A stretch of DNA of 64,000 nucleotides from Aureliella helgolandensis (GTDB lineage: Bacteria > Planctomycetota > Planctomycetia > Pirellulales > Pirellulaceae). A program made the position numbers and the translations under genes. The stretch is taken from positions 3,968,001-4,032,000 of the forward strand of contig NZ_CP036298.1 of assembly GCF_007752135.1 (NCBI RefSeq), given 5' to 3'. Shown here one piece after another: positions 33,760-43,758 of the stretch. Position 1 is the stretch's first letter, and every line of letters starts with the position of its first letter. The notes under the pieces were generated by a model. It worked only from the letters and a program-made list of their open reading frames with translations. It made no database searches and was not told the DNA's origin.

Positions 33760-36048
33760 TCAACGAATCGGTTCCTTCAGGTGTCTGCTGAAGAACTGTC
33801 CGGCCGTTTCCATCGCTTCGTCGAACCAAATCTGCTTGACGGTAAAGGGATGAGGGGCGTCCTTAAGAACGGTTACGCCGTTTTCGATGCCGAACTCCGT
33901 CATCCTCGCTCGGAACTCGGCTGCACGCGTGCTGGGACTGTCGTTCTCGCCGGTGATCAACCAGCATGGTGGGTCGGCTTGGTCCAAATGCACAAGCGGT
34001 GATGCAAGCCGATACGTTTCGAGTTGGTCCTGCTGTGAGCCGCCGAGGAATTGCCTCCAGATGCCTCCTCGATTTTCATCGGCGGAGATGTCCCGCGTAC
34101 GCTGAGACAGGAAATCGGTTTGCCCGTCCATCGGTACCACAGCCTGAATCGCACTGGTGAATTGAGCGTTGCCCCCTCCGCCTTCCAATTCAGGGACTCC
34201 CGCAGACGTCGCGAGCAGAGCAGCCAGGTGTCCACCGGCGGAATGACCAATTGCACCGATTCGTTCGGAGTCGATGCCGAATCGGTTCGCGTTGGCTCGC
34301 AAGAATCGAACGGCGGCTTTGCAGTCTTGGATCTGTGCTGGGAACTGGGCTTCGCCGCTGAGTCGATAGGAAATCGACACTGCTACAAATCCCTGGGCGG
34401 CCAGCGCTTGAGCAACTTTCCGATGATTAATCTTGCTGCCCTTCTGCCAGCCACCACCATGAATACAAACAATCGCGGGCAGGTCGCCCCAAATGCCTTT
34501 CGGACGATAGAGGTCCATTTCGAGCGTTCGCTCTCCGTAACGTGCATAAGTCACGTCCAACTTCTCATCGAGAGAGTCCAAGCTTGTTTGCGGAATAACC
34601 GTGTTTCCGTCGGCCAAACCTTGCGGAGGAATTTCTCCAGCAGGCCGAGCATCGAATTGCATTTCCTCTTGGAACAGGATCGCCATTCCCCGCAACTTTT
34701 TTAGGATCTCACCATTGCGTACGAGATTCGTTTCACCGGGGTCGCTGGCTAGGTCGTACAGTTGGAGGCTTGGATTCAGGTATAGTTTCCAGTTCTTCCA
34801 GCGAACGGCGGACAGCGTACCCTCACTACCGTGATAGAAAAATGCGTCGTTGTACTCTACGCGACTAATGATTGGTGACCATTCCCCAGCTGGATCCCAT
34901 CTTCGACGTAGAGGGACCAAAGCGTTTAGCGACATCTTCATTTCCGGGGAAGGTACGAATTCCGTTTCGCCCGTTAGCAATGGGCTGATGTCGCGGCCGT
35001 CGATGACGTGTCCTTCGGGAACTTTGATGCCTGCGAAAGTGGCGAGCGTCGGGTACCAATCCATGGCGCGTACTACCGCAGAAGATTCCACTCCCGTCTG
35101 CAATCCGAGCGCCGGTCCCCAGGCGATCGCCGGCACGCGAATGCCGCCCTCGTACGTAGAGAGCTTGCGACCGCGAATTTTCTGTTCCGGCGTTCTTCCT
35201 GGCCCCCGTCCGTTGTCGGATGCGTAGATAACGATCGTGTGGTCGTCGATCTTCTGCTCTTTCAGCGAATCGAAAATGCGACCAACATTCTGGTCGAGCT
35301 CCTGGATTGCATCGCCATATTCACCCCAATTCGAGCTGCCCTTGAACTCGTCGCTGACCCCGAGCGGATTGTGCAGCATCGTGTGCGGCAGGTAGAGAAA
35401 GAACGGGGTGTCCTTGTTCTGCTCGATGAAATTGATCGCTTCGTCCGTGTAGAGCTGGGTGAGCTCGGCGGGGGCGGCCGGGCATTTGACAATCTCTTCA
35501 TTTCGCAACAGAGGAACGCCGCCCTTGTCCTCAAAATAGAGGACTTCTACCGGGTCCAGATTATGCAGTAGTCCAAAGTAGTGATCAAAACCCTGATTGC
35601 GCGGCAGTAGCGGCTCTGCAAAACCTAGATGCCATTTGCCGATGCACGCGGTCGCGTAGCCATTGCTCTTAAAGAGTTCGGCAATCGTTAGCTCGTCAGG
35701 ATGAATACCTGTCCGTGAATCGGCGCGATGCACCCAAACATGGTTGCCAACGCGGCGTGGATAACATCCGGTTAATAGCCCCGCGCGCGACGGGCTACAA
35801 ATAGGAGCGGCAGCGTAGTAGTCCGTCAACCGCGTCCCCTGTTCTGCCATTGCATCAATTCGCGGTGTCTCGACCTCGGTAGCGCCGTAGCACCCGAGAT
35901 CGTAGTAGCCTTGGTCATCAACAAAGATGAAGACGATGTTTGGCGGAGTTGCTCGTTCGGCTCCAGACGCAGGGACGCATCGTCCGAACAGCGAGAGGGC
36001 GAATAACGTCATCCACAGGGTGCGACACAAATTCAGTTGACTCATCAT
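33760..36048 (-). CDS. Secreted sulfatase fused to an alpha/beta-hydrolase esterase
   Basis: Two-enzyme fusion of about 762 residues. A signal peptide (TLWMTLFALSLFGRCVPASGA) precedes a type I sulfatase domain with metal ligands in FIFVDDQGYYDLG and the formylglycine motif CSPSRAGLLTG, whose Cys is modified by an FGly-generating enzyme. GKWHLG and SDNGRG are also present. After about residue 490 an alpha/beta-hydrolase begins: oxyanion motif HGGGWQKGS, nucleophile elbow GHSAGGHLAA, and a terminal Asp/His pair near TGENDSP and APHPF, like BD-FAE/acetylxylan-esterase-type enzymes. The likely target is a sulfated and acylated algal polysaccharide (inference). Start ATG 36048 is preferred over GTG 36081 because it gives a better signal peptide. 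Confidence 0.85.
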   Translation of the reverse strand: MMSQLNLCRTLWMTLFALSLFGRCVPASGAERATPPNIVFIFVDDQGYYDLGCYGATEVETPRIDAMAEQGTRLTDYYAAAPICSPSRAGLLTGCYPRRVGNHVWVHRADSRTGIHPDELTIAELFKSNGYATACIGKWHLGFAEPLLPRNQGFDHYFGLLHNLDPVEVLYFEDKGGVPLLRNEEIVKCPAAPAELTQLYTDEAINFIEQNKDTPFFLYLPHTMLHNPLGVSDEFKGSSNWGEYGDAIQELDQNVGRIFDSLKEQKIDDHTIVIYASDNGRGPGRTPEQKIRGRKLSTYEGGIRVPAIAWGPALGLQTGVESSAVVRAMDWYPTLATFAGIKVPEGHVIDGRDISPLLTGETEFVPSPEMKMSLNALVPLRRRWDPAGEWSPIISRVEYNDAFFYHGSEGTLSAVRWKNWKLYLNPSLQLYDLASDPGETNLVRNGEILKKLRGMAILFQEEMQFDARPAGEIPPQGLADGNTVIPQTSLDSLDEKLDVTYARYGERTLEMDLYRPKGIWGDLPAIVCIHGGGWQKGSKINHRKVAQALAAQGFVAVSISYRLSGEAQFPAQIQDCKAAVRFLRANANRFGIDSERIGAIGHSAGGHLAALLATSAGVPELEGGGGNAQFTSAIQAVVPMDGQTDFLSQRTRDISADENRGGIWRQFLGGSQQDQLETYRLASPLVHLDQADPPCWLITGENDSPSTRAAEFRARMTEFGIENGVTVLKDAPHPFTVKQIWFDEAMETAGQFFSRHLKEPIR

Positions 36049-36090
36049 AAGTCCAAGGGGCTGGAAATTGTAAGGTTTCACCGTCGTCCG

Positions 36091-36662
36091 CTATTGTTGA
36101 GGGGCTAGGAGAGGTTCGCCGCCTCTGCCCGAGATAACATAGCGATCAGCTCCCTCTGCGCGGATCTGATCGAGTGTCGACTGCACGCGGTGGGCAATGG
36201 CGGGATATTGATCAATCCGGCTATTGGTTTCACCTGGCTTTGGTTTGTTACGTCGAGTCATCTCTTCCTCCGAAAAGAGTTTACCTTGGCATGAGGACAA
36301 GTGTTTCATGGTCTTACACTCGCTTTGACCGCGCCAACAGCTACCGAGCTGTTGCCAATCATTGTTGCACGTCTGGAGTGATGCGTAGCGTTGGCAAATA
36401 ACTTGGCAGAAAAGTTGTCGCTGTTGGCGGTGGCAGTGTGCGAATCGAGTAGATCAGGTCCAACGACTAGTTGTAGCTTCGCAATGGCCTTGAGGATATG
36501 GACCCTCTGGCTAAATTCCGTCTTCTGCATGATCGCTTGCGGCCAGCGAACAATGAGCGGCAATCTGACTCCGCCTTCCCCGATCGTATGCTTTTCGCCA
36601 CGAAAGCTACCGCAGTTGTGGTCGGCTGGCGTCGAGCTTGTGATCTTCGATTCCGCCGACAT
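36091..36662 (-). pseudogene. Sulfatase gene relic
   Basis: Two overlapping minus-strand frames keep pieces of one sulfatase. The first piece (36662 downward) reads ADHNCGSFRGEKHTIGEGG followed by VRLPLIVRWP, the segment that normally follows the SDNG motif. The second (36309-36091) reads QYPAIAHRVQSTLDQIRAEG, typical of a sulfatase C-terminus. The N-terminal half with the CxPSR site is missing and the frames are shifted. It lies directly upstream of the intact sulfatase-esterase gene, so a former sulfatase cluster has partly decayed. Confidence 0.65.
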
Positions 36663-36786
36663 CCCCTACCATGTCCTTGGTGAAGATGACGCCGATGTTC
36701 GGACACTTCTGAGCTGAAGTCCGATACGGCAGGCGTGAAGGAAATAAGAAAATCGTTAGCTACCAGTTTCGATTCACCAGTATGGT

Positions 36787-37203
36787 GTGCGTTTGGAGCG
36801 GACCCGGTATGGGTGCGATTTACAATTGGCTTTGAAAGTCCGGTTGTCGCCGCAGTGCTCCCCAAACGTGACTTTGCTAAAGCCCTGCACTGCAGGTGCA
36901 ATCATTGGTCCGCACGGAACTTATATGTTGAAGAGGGGGGCCAGCCCAGCGGCACCAATTTCGGTGGAACAATTTGTGAAGCAGGTTGCCCTAGGACGGA
37001 ACACCCGCTATTCGCCGCCGATTGTTGTTGGGGGCGAGCGCAGTGACAAGAGGATGACGGGAGTCAGTAGTGCTCGTCTTCCTGAACTTGATTCACGGCT
37101 TTACATTGAAGACATGCTGACACCGCCAGTCGCGGTATCGACAACCAGAGTCTTCTCCCTGATAAATGAGACAAAGGCACATCCGCAAGCCCTCCTCACT
37201 TAG
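36787..37203 (+). pseudogene. DUF1552 gene fragment
   Basis: An open plus-strand frame whose residues from APISVEQFVKQVALGRNTRY to about TPP align with the [19 protein letters not shown] region of the intact DUF1552 protein encoded at 37583-38896, including the following glycine-rich strand and the downstream acidic segment. Only about 100 residues of the usual 440 remain and there is no Tat signal. Its opposite orientation to the intact copy suggests an old, independent relic. Confidence 0.45.
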
Positions 37204-37345
37204 AGGCAAAAGAATCTCCGGGAAAGGCCGATCGGAAGCATTTAGCAGTAGCCGAGCTGCGGGTGCTGAAAGTCTCCTTCCCGAAAATCGGGCTTTAGAC
37301 TCTCCTATCTCAAGGATCATGACCAATTACGCATTTGACTCACCG

Positions 37346-37546
37346 GGCTGTTGATTTAATAGCGCCTTGAGTTTTAACGTGTAGGTCGCACCCCTAATCG
37401 CCCTGAAGTGGCGACCACCTATCCTTGCTGACCGGGCTTTTGAAATAGTAACCCGCCGCGTGAGCAAGGGGAGATAACCTCCGCTACAAGCCAATTAAGG
37501 ATGATACCTCCGCATTAAAATTCAAATTGCGATTAAATCAACAGCC
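37346..37546. mobile_element. MITE-like element with terminal inverted repeats
   Basis: A 201-bp stretch bounded by perfect 15-bp inverted repeats, GGCTGTTGATTTAAT (37346-37360) and its complement (37532-37546). It has no open frame. Inside is CCGCCGCGTGAGCAAGGG, which resembles a repeat frequent between genes in planctomycetes. No target duplication is obvious. It is probably a non-autonomous transposon derivative; the remaining bases 37204-37345 hold nothing that I recognise. Confidence 0.6.
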
Positions 37547-37582
37547 GGTCACGCAACGGGATACTCTTTCAACAAGCCGTTC

Positions 37583-38896
37583 TTACACGGGCTCTAAACC
37601 TCGGAAAGTGCCTGTACTGGTTGCAAATCGGTCGGTTTCAATACCTAATTTTTGTAGCATTGAGACAAACAGATTGGGCAGCGGATAATTGTTTTCGGTA
37701 TCAAAGGCTAGATGCTGGCCATGTCGGAAACCTCCACCGGCAAACAAGACCGGTAGATTGGTTGTGACGTGAGTGTTGGCGTTTCCGAGGTTGCTGCCAT
37801 AGACGACCATCGTACGATCGAGCAACGAGTCGGAGTCTTCCTTCGCATCTTTAAGATTCGCGAACAACTCGTCCAGCAGTCGCATATGCCAACTGTCGAT
37901 TGCTTCGAGCTGTTTCTTCTTTTCCTCGTTCTTGCCGTGGTGGGAAAGGTTGTGGTAGCCGTCAGTGATCTGCGTTCCCTCCACGTCGATGGCAGGTGAA
38001 TTGACGCTGTCAAGCATCAGCGTGATTGCGCGTGTCGAGTCGGTTTCGAACGCCAATCGAGCCATGTCATACATCAGTCGCACTTTATCCATGTAGGCTT
38101 TGGGGTCTTCCGGGTTCACTGGAGCTTCGCCTCGTGGTTCCGGCTTGGGCACATACTCCCATGCCTGTGCGGCCTCGAGTCGTTGTTCCAATTCGCGCAC
38201 GCCGGTCAAGTATTGGTCCACGCGATCACGGTCTTTGGGGCCCAGTTTTCGTTGGAGAGATTGCGTTTGGTCGGCGACAGCATCCATGATGCTTTGACCT
38301 AGGCTTAGCCGCTGGACTTGGGAACGCACTTGATCGGGCGTACCCTGTAGAAATAGTTGTTGGTAAACCGAAACCGGATTCTCTTCGCAGGGAATCAGTA
38401 CGCCAGCCCCGGTCCAGGACAAGCTTCGAAGTCCTCGTTGTATATTGACTCCCAGCGTCATCGATGGAAATCGAGTCAGATGGCCAATACGTTCTGCGAT
38501 GTACTGATCCAACGAAATCGTGTTGCGAAAACCGCCACTCCCGGGATGCGGAGCCGCTGTCAGAAAACAAATGTCCGCCGGGTGACCTCCATCGACATCC
38601 GGATGCCACACACCGCTGAAGACCGTGAAATCGTCGCGATGCGGTTGCAGTGTCTGCAAATAGGGCGATGGCACGTAGTCCGCACCTGAATCGGTAGGGA
38701 AGAAGTTTTCGGGAAGCAGGCCTAGATTGTTGCAAATACCCAACATGCGCCGAGGCACGGTTTTCTCCGCTGCCTTTTCTGCTGCGGATAGGAATGCGGG
38801 ACGCATTGCATCCAGCAGAGGCAAGGCAAGGCTAGCACCCAGCCCTCTCAACAGAGTACGACGAGGCAGTGCGATGTTCTTGATTAGCGTTGGCAT
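37583..38896 (-). CDS. DUF1552 protein, Tat-exported
   Basis: Protein of 437 residues, family DUF1552, found mostly in planctomycetes and Verrucomicrobia, function unknown. The N-terminus is a Tat signal ([21 protein letters not shown]), which implies export in folded form, often with a cofactor. Family segments include [27 protein letters not shown] and [19 protein letters not shown]; the latter resembles the end of DUF1501/sulfatase-like folds. It starts 6 bp after the stop of the DUF1592-type gene, forming the pair that occurs together in planctomycete genomes, probably acting together in the periplasm. Confidence 0.9.
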   Translation of the reverse strand: MPTLIKNIALPRRTLLRGLGASLALPLLDAMRPAFLSAAEKAAEKTVPRRMLGICNNLGLLPENFFPTDSGADYVPSPYLQTLQPHRDDFTVFSGVWHPDVDGGHPADICFLTAAPHPGSGGFRNTISLDQYIAERIGHLTRFPSMTLGVNIQRGLRSLSWTGAGVLIPCEENPVSVYQQLFLQGTPDQVRSQVQRLSLGQSIMDAVADQTQSLQRKLGPKDRDRVDQYLTGVRELEQRLEAAQAWEYVPKPEPRGEAPVNPEDPKAYMDKVRLMYDMARLAFETDSTRAITLMLDSVNSPAIDVEGTQITDGYHNLSHHGKNEEKKKQLEAIDSWHMRLLDELFANLKDAKEDSDSLLDRTMVVYGSNLGNANTHVTTNLPVLFAGGGFRHGQHLAFDTENNYPLPNLFVSMLQKLGIETDRFATSTGTFRGLEPV

Positions 38897-38902
38897 AATG
38901 GA

Positions 38903-41479
38903 TTACTTGTTTAAGAATAATCGGCTGGTTGCAATTTCAGTGATGAGTGAGCGGACTGGATATCCATGTGCGGCGTGTCGATCCAAAATCTCTTCGATTT
39001 CCTCGCGGTCGCTGAACCGTGGCGCCGCGCCGGTCGCGTAGGTCAGCAGTTTTTCCACTAGGTTTTTAGCGATCTTCCGCTGGTCGGCCAACAGCAATCG
39101 TTTTAGCTGAGCAACGTCTGCGAAAGGACGACCGTCGGGTAGCTCGCCGGACGCGTCCACTTGCGGTCCATGGGTGAAGGTGAAGGGCTGGCCGTTCTTT
39201 CCATAACCTGGAACGGAATCGCCCTTCTGGAGGCTGCGATAAGTATCGCGAAAGCCACCAGCCACATCAAAACTTTCGAGCGCGAAACCTGCCGGATCCA
39301 TGACCTTGTGGCAAACATTGCAGCTCTCGTCCGCCCGGTGCTTGAACAGCTGCTGTCGAATCGTCGTCGCACCTCGTGTGTCTGGCTCAATGGCCGGAAC
39401 GCTCGGCGGTGGCGGAGGGATATCAATCCCTAGAATTCGCTCGTTGATCCAGGCCCCGCGGACGACTGGCGAAGTGGTTGAGCCATTGGCGGTGACTTTC
39501 AAGATACTCGCTTGAGTCAGTAGGCCCCCGCGGACACTTTGCTCTGGCAACGCCACTCGCTGAAGGCGAGCGCCTTCAAACGGAGGCAAGCCGTAATGAT
39601 CTGCTAGTCGTTCGTTCGCAAAGGTAAAGTCGGAATCGATTAAGTTTTTCGCGGGCAGGTTCTCGCTAACCAACTCGGCAAAAAAAAGTTGCGTTTCTTC
39701 CAACGCCGCATCGACCAACGCATCATCCAAATAGTAATCTGGGTAAAGCACCTCGTCGGGGGAGGTGTCATTGATCTTGCGCAAGTCCAACCAGTACGCC
39801 AAAAACGCGTCCACGAATCGCCGCGATTTTTCATCATTCAGCATCCGCTCAACTTGTTGCTCGAGCACGTTCCTTTCGTTCAATTCACCTGACTCCGCGA
39901 GTTGCCGCAATTCGGAATCCGGCAAACTATTCCACAGGAAGAGGCTTAAGCGATTGGCTACCGCCACGGCATCGAGCCTTCCTGGGTGCTCCTCGAGACA
40001 CAGGAAGCCAGGTGAACATAGCGCGGCAGTATAGCCAGCGAGCATGGCATCGGCGAAGGGCATGTCCTCCCCGAGAGCTTCTTCCACGACGCCGACGAAG
40101 CGTTCGACATCCTCCGACTCGGTTGGTCGCGTGTATGCTTTGCCCAAGAATTTCCGCATCAATCGTCGCGCGTCCTGCATCCGTTGCTGGGACGTGGCGA
40201 CGTTCGTGTTCCCGTCACCACCGGTCTCCAGATCGTCCAACAAAAGTTGGTGCCCGGCCGATGGCCATTGCTCAATGATTGGACCTTCGACTTCCATCCA
40301 ATTGAAAGCGACACCTGGCATACCGTCTTTCTCGGCTAATGGATTGTGCCAGTTGGGCGGTCGCGAGCGAAACAGGCGAACCGCGTCGGGCTGGATTTTT
40401 TCTCCCTTGAGGAGCCACACGTCAAGCTCTTGTACGCTCGGTTCAACCTGAAAATCAAACTCCCCCAATCGCCGCAACTGCCGTGGTTCGGCTCGCGAAT
40501 AGATCACGACTGGTTCCGAACGCCTACCGCGGGCCGTTTTCTCCCGGTCGGGACGCCACCACTTCTTTTCCTCGCCTGCCGCCCAAAATGTATAACCCTT
40601 GAATCGCAATTTGTAGTGACCCGCACGAGGTGCTACGAAGGAACTGAAACTAATTTCAATCGGTTCATAACTGCTGGCGACGACGCCGAATGCTTCCAAC
40701 TCACGTTTTGCAGGATCGCTGTCGCCGACGGTGAATGGTGTTTCAGGATCTCGCAGTACATCCAAATCGGCCTCGTAGCCAAGCAATGGAAACGTCGCCC
40801 GTTCAGGACTACGGTTGAAGATCGTGAAGTGAACTCTTCGATTGAAGCTGGCTTGCTCACGAGCGTAGTAACGCTTGATTTTTAATTCGGGAGGCTCTTG
40901 CGTTTTCTCCATGACTGCCCGCATCGCAAAATCCGCCGCTTGCATATAGCGTGCGAAATTGACATGGGAAACGTCCAACGCTTCGCCGATCTTGTTGAAC
41001 CGATGCAGCTCGCCATCTTCGGGCAACATGGTTGCCAGCTGTAACCACGGAGCATGGAGCAAATCGCGGAGACTGTTCTCATATTCGAAGCGATTGATGC
41101 GCCGCCAAATTGCTCTTCCTTCGCTTTCAATCTGCTCTCGGTCCAGCTCGACCAATCGCTTGCGGAGAGGAGCAACAAAGTTTTGTCTTTCCGAGTCCTC
41201 TAATCCACCCTCAGGCGGCATCTCGCCCGCGTCGACACGGTCGTGAATTTTGATCCAAATTGCCAAGTCTTCTGCGACAATTTTGCCTTGCATCTCCAGT
41301 CGCTCGGCGAGTTGCGTCAGATCCAATCCACCTTCAGCTTCGGCGCCGCTGTGACAATCGAGACAGCTCTCCTGCATTCGTGATACCAGCGGAGCTAGCT
41401 CAATATCTGACGCAGAAGCCGGTACGCAGAGCAAGATGAAGCTGAAAAAGAATGCAAATCGATGGATTGGTCTGCTCAT
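38903..41479 (-). CDS. DUF1592/DUF1588-type protein with planctomycete cytochrome c domain
   Basis: Exported protein of 858 residues. A signal peptide (FAFFFSFILLCVPASA) is followed by a cytochrome-c-like heme site CLDCHSGAEAEGGLD (CxxCH near residue 40), a second CNVCHKVMDPAGFALE near residue 750, and intervening DUF1587, DUF1595, DUF1592, DUF1588 and DUF1585-type regions, recognised from order and motifs such as RRINRFEYENSLRDLL and WINERILGIDIPPPP. Two CxxCH motifs suggest covalent heme binding. It is the first gene of the operon with the DUF1552 gene; a role in electron-linked oxidation of an organic substrate is often suspected but unproven. Confidence 0.9.
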   Translation of the reverse strand: MSRPIHRFAFFFSFILLCVPASASDIELAPLVSRMQESCLDCHSGAEAEGGLDLTQLAERLEMQGKIVAEDLAIWIKIHDRVDAGEMPPEGGLEDSERQNFVAPLRKRLVELDREQIESEGRAIWRRINRFEYENSLRDLLHAPWLQLATMLPEDGELHRFNKIGEALDVSHVNFARYMQAADFAMRAVMEKTQEPPELKIKRYYAREQASFNRRVHFTIFNRSPERATFPLLGYEADLDVLRDPETPFTVGDSDPAKRELEAFGVVASSYEPIEISFSSFVAPRAGHYKLRFKGYTFWAAGEEKKWWRPDREKTARGRRSEPVVIYSRAEPRQLRRLGEFDFQVEPSVQELDVWLLKGEKIQPDAVRLFRSRPPNWHNPLAEKDGMPGVAFNWMEVEGPIIEQWPSAGHQLLLDDLETGGDGNTNVATSQQRMQDARRLMRKFLGKAYTRPTESEDVERFVGVVEEALGEDMPFADAMLAGYTAALCSPGFLCLEEHPGRLDAVAVANRLSLFLWNSLPDSELRQLAESGELNERNVLEQQVERMLNDEKSRRFVDAFLAYWLDLRKINDTSPDEVLYPDYYLDDALVDAALEETQLFFAELVSENLPAKNLIDSDFTFANERLADHYGLPPFEGARLQRVALPEQSVRGGLLTQASILKVTANGSTTSPVVRGAWINERILGIDIPPPPPSVPAIEPDTRGATTIRQQLFKHRADESCNVCHKVMDPAGFALESFDVAGGFRDTYRSLQKGDSVPGYGKNGQPFTFTHGPQVDASGELPDGRPFADVAQLKRLLLADQRKIAKNLVEKLLTYATGAAPRFSDREEIEEILDRHAAHGYPVRSLITEIATSRLFLNK

Positions 41480-42009
41480 GTTGGGAGAGATTCCAGGTGG
41501 TGGGGCGAAAGGCAGGACCTACATTCTAGCAGATAATTTTCACTCGTTGTTGCAAAAAGATCGTCGGCGTGAGAGGAAGAGATCGCTAGAGACCGACGAG
41601 CCTTTTTCGCAACTCAGAGACCGAAAACATTGGCCCAGCGAGATATTGAGCTTGGTGGAGTCGCGTGAAGATGGATTGCAACAGGTGTGTGCTTGACCGA
41701 AGAAGACGTCAATCTCAACGCGGCGCCTACTGATCGATGTCTGGAGCACGGGACGGGGAGAGCACGGGACGGGGACACAGCACTCTGGTGACTGGTTGGG
41801 AGTACGGCGCTTGATTAACTCTTTGAACGTGACCGCATGTGAGCTAAGAAATCGTGCTAGTAGGGAAGAATATCGACGCAAACACGCAACGCTGGCTACG
41901 AAGAGATGGGGTGCGCCCTATCGTGGGTGCTTGGTCGAAGTTCAACCGCTCTGGCTACGACAATGCTAGGGAGAGCCTGCAAGAAATCGTTGAGCGTTGG
42001 GAATGGTTG
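41480..42009. other. Intergenic stretch with REP-type repeats
   Basis: No gene. The promoter of the DUF1592-DUF1552 operon lies at its left end. It also contains the repeat block at 41744-41789. Confidence 0.45.
41744..41789. repeat. REP-like repeat block left of the RAYT gene
   Basis: Two tandem copies of GGAGCACGGGACGGGG-like sequence, the second running into GGGGACACAGCACTC (41772-41786), the exact complement of the repeat core on the other side of the transposase gene. Confidence 0.65.
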
Positions 42010-43056
42010 CTATTCGTGGAGCAATTCGCGGAGGCGGTGTGGGACCGTGAATCGCCTTTTGCGTCCTCGACTACGGGCGGCATCAATGACCCGGGGACGG
42101 CCAGCCACTAAACTGAACAAACGACCAAAGTCTCGGACGAGCTCGCACCATGCCGGAGCGTCCAGTTGCAATCGCTCGAGGACCGCGGGGGCTGGCTCCG
42201 GGGTACTGCCACGCCTGCCGGGAACAATCTGCCGCGCTGTCCAGTCGAGCAGTTGGATATACGACTCGAGCGACATCGCCAGGAATCCCTTGTCGCTCGC
42301 ACGCTCCCCGCACCGGTGGGGATAGGGCCCCAAGGCGTCGCGTCGTTCATCGATGGTCAGCGGAGCTAGAAAACCATCCGATCGCTGCTTGTCAGTGTCA
42401 GCTGCTTTCTCTTGCATGGCGACAATCCGGCGCTGGATCGAAGTGTGGTCGCTGTCCTCAAGCAGTTCAGCTAAAGCTGCGCGAATTGGATTGAGATCGA
42501 CATACGCCGCACAGGCCAGCAAGGCTTGTTCATCAAGAATTCGCACCGCCTTGAAGCGACTCTCCCAAAATTTCCCTGGGATTTTCTCTTCGGCATTGGC
42601 CCTCTGACCGATCTTCTGGCACAGCAGCCGCATCCACCAGGAAATATCGCTGAGTCGCGAGCGGATCATTTTCAGTTTGTCGAGGTCGGTACGAATCGAA
42701 TTCAGCTCTGCTTCGTTCGGTTCCAGGGCCAGGCCATCAGGCCCCTTACGCTGGGGGCAGATCATCAACCAGCGGCGCGCTACTTCAGTATCGTCCCACG
42801 TCGCCACCACATCGGGCCGCGAGCGAAGGATTTGGTGGAAATGGTTGGAGAGTATTGAAAACGCAAGTACATCCACCGCAAAGAATTTTGCTTGGAGTTT
42901 GATCAACTCCTCGATCCAGGCCTTGCGATGGTCATAGTTTTTGCCGGTTACTGGATCATCCCCCAGCAGAAAGCAACGCCGGACGACGCGATTAAAGACG
43001 TGCACAATCGCAATCTCTTCCGGCGCAAAGTGATTTGCGCGCGCCAAGCGAGCCAT
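42010..43056 (-). CDS. REP-associated tyrosine transposase-like protein (RAYT, IS200/Y1 superfamily)
   Basis: Protein of 348 residues. ATG 43056 begins ARLARANHFAPEE; the open frame extends upstream through the repeats but is not protein-like there. The HUH-type motif is seen as SNHFHQILR (H-F-H, about residue 75), preceded by FNRVVRRCFLLG, and FWESRFKAVRILDEQALLACAAYVDLNP is split here as the typical central segment of RAYT proteins (about residues 190-218). Such enzymes nick single-stranded DNA at REP repeats and spread them. Matching repeats flank the gene (41744-41789 and 43224-43329) and occur at 59897-59953, which supports the call. The catalytic tyrosine was not pinned down. Confidence 0.8.
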   Translation of the reverse strand: MARLARANHFAPEEIAIVHVFNRVVRRCFLLGDDPVTGKNYDHRKAWIEELIKLQAKFFAVDVLAFSILSNHFHQILRSRPDVVATWDDTEVARRWLMICPQRKGPDGLALEPNEAELNSIRTDLDKLKMIRSRLSDISWWMRLLCQKIGQRANAEEKIPGKFWESRFKAVRILDEQALLACAAYVDLNPIRAALAELLEDSDHTSIQRRIVAMQEKAADTDKQRSDGFLAPLTIDERRDALGPYPHRCGERASDKGFLAMSLESYIQLLDWTARQIVPGRRGSTPEPAPAVLERLQLDAPAWCELVRDFGRLFSLVAGRPRVIDAARSRGRKRRFTVPHRLRELLHE

Positions 43057-43223
43057 GAAAGTGGCCCCTCTGCTAAGGATTAGGGTGTCCCGCGTGCAAG
43101 CGTTTGCTAGCACGCTACAACAATTGGCAGTCAGGCTTCCAGCACCGACATCTAGCAGACGGAGAAAACCGAAATCCCTTACAAATATTTTCAATCCCTC
43201 CGGGAAAACTTTTTTTGTTACTG

Positions 43224-43329
43224 GAGTGCTGTGTCCCCACAGCGTTTCCGTAATTCGAGTGCTATGTCCCCGCAGTGCTTCGTGCACCACAGAGCCCGCA
43301 GTGCACAGGAGTGCTATGTCCCCACAGCG
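43224..43329. repeat. REP-like repeats upstream of the RAYT gene
   Basis: Three 21-bp copies: 43224-43244, 43257-43277 and 43309-43329, consensus GAGTGCTATGTCCCCRCAGY plus G. Between the second and third copy the variants TGCACCAC and GCAGTGCAC could form a hairpin. They are the probable substrate of the adjacent transposase. Confidence 0.75.
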
Positions 43330-43370
43330 TAATATTCGCGACTTGTAGTACAATCGCTATCGGGGGGCGA

Positions 43371-43758
43371 GTAAGGCTGTTCAAACGAGTGCGTGCAGGG
43401 CAAGGAGATGCTGCGGCACTTGCAGTGCTGCAGGCAATGGAACGCCTATTGATGCCGATCAGTGGATTTGCTTGCAGGAGCCTGTTTGAGGCGGGCTGAG
43501 ACTGGCTAACGCTACATCATCTGAACGTGCTCGACGCGCTCCATCGTTCGTTGCTAAGCACTAATGCAGTAGAGGATTTGGTCCGTGTCACGTGGCGCAG
43601 ACTGGTCCTAGCGAGCCGCTTGAAAGCTGAACAGATAAAGCAGTCGCTGGCTAGCTTACGCTCTGATTGAAGCCGAGAAGGGCGTCCACCGGATCGATGG
43701 CTGCAGCGATCGGCGGACAATGATTGCGGCTCTCGCCGACGCACATCCAACAGCCTGA
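43371..43758 (+). pseudogene. IS256-family transposase relic
   Basis: The C-terminal part of a transposase related to the intact copy at 7312-8586. It begins VRLFKRVRAGQGDAAA, has an in-frame TGA after LFEAG, continues LHRSLLSTNAVEDLV (the catalytic Glu segment, compare STNAIENSF), then shifts frame and ends EAEKGVHRIDG to the terminal TGA. N-terminal two thirds and both TIRs are missing. Non-functional. Confidence 0.8.

Noticed and set aside
36467-36901. Minus-strand frame of 144 codons as a separate gene
   Set aside because: Composition is implausible, and the sulfatase relic in another frame explains the sequence.
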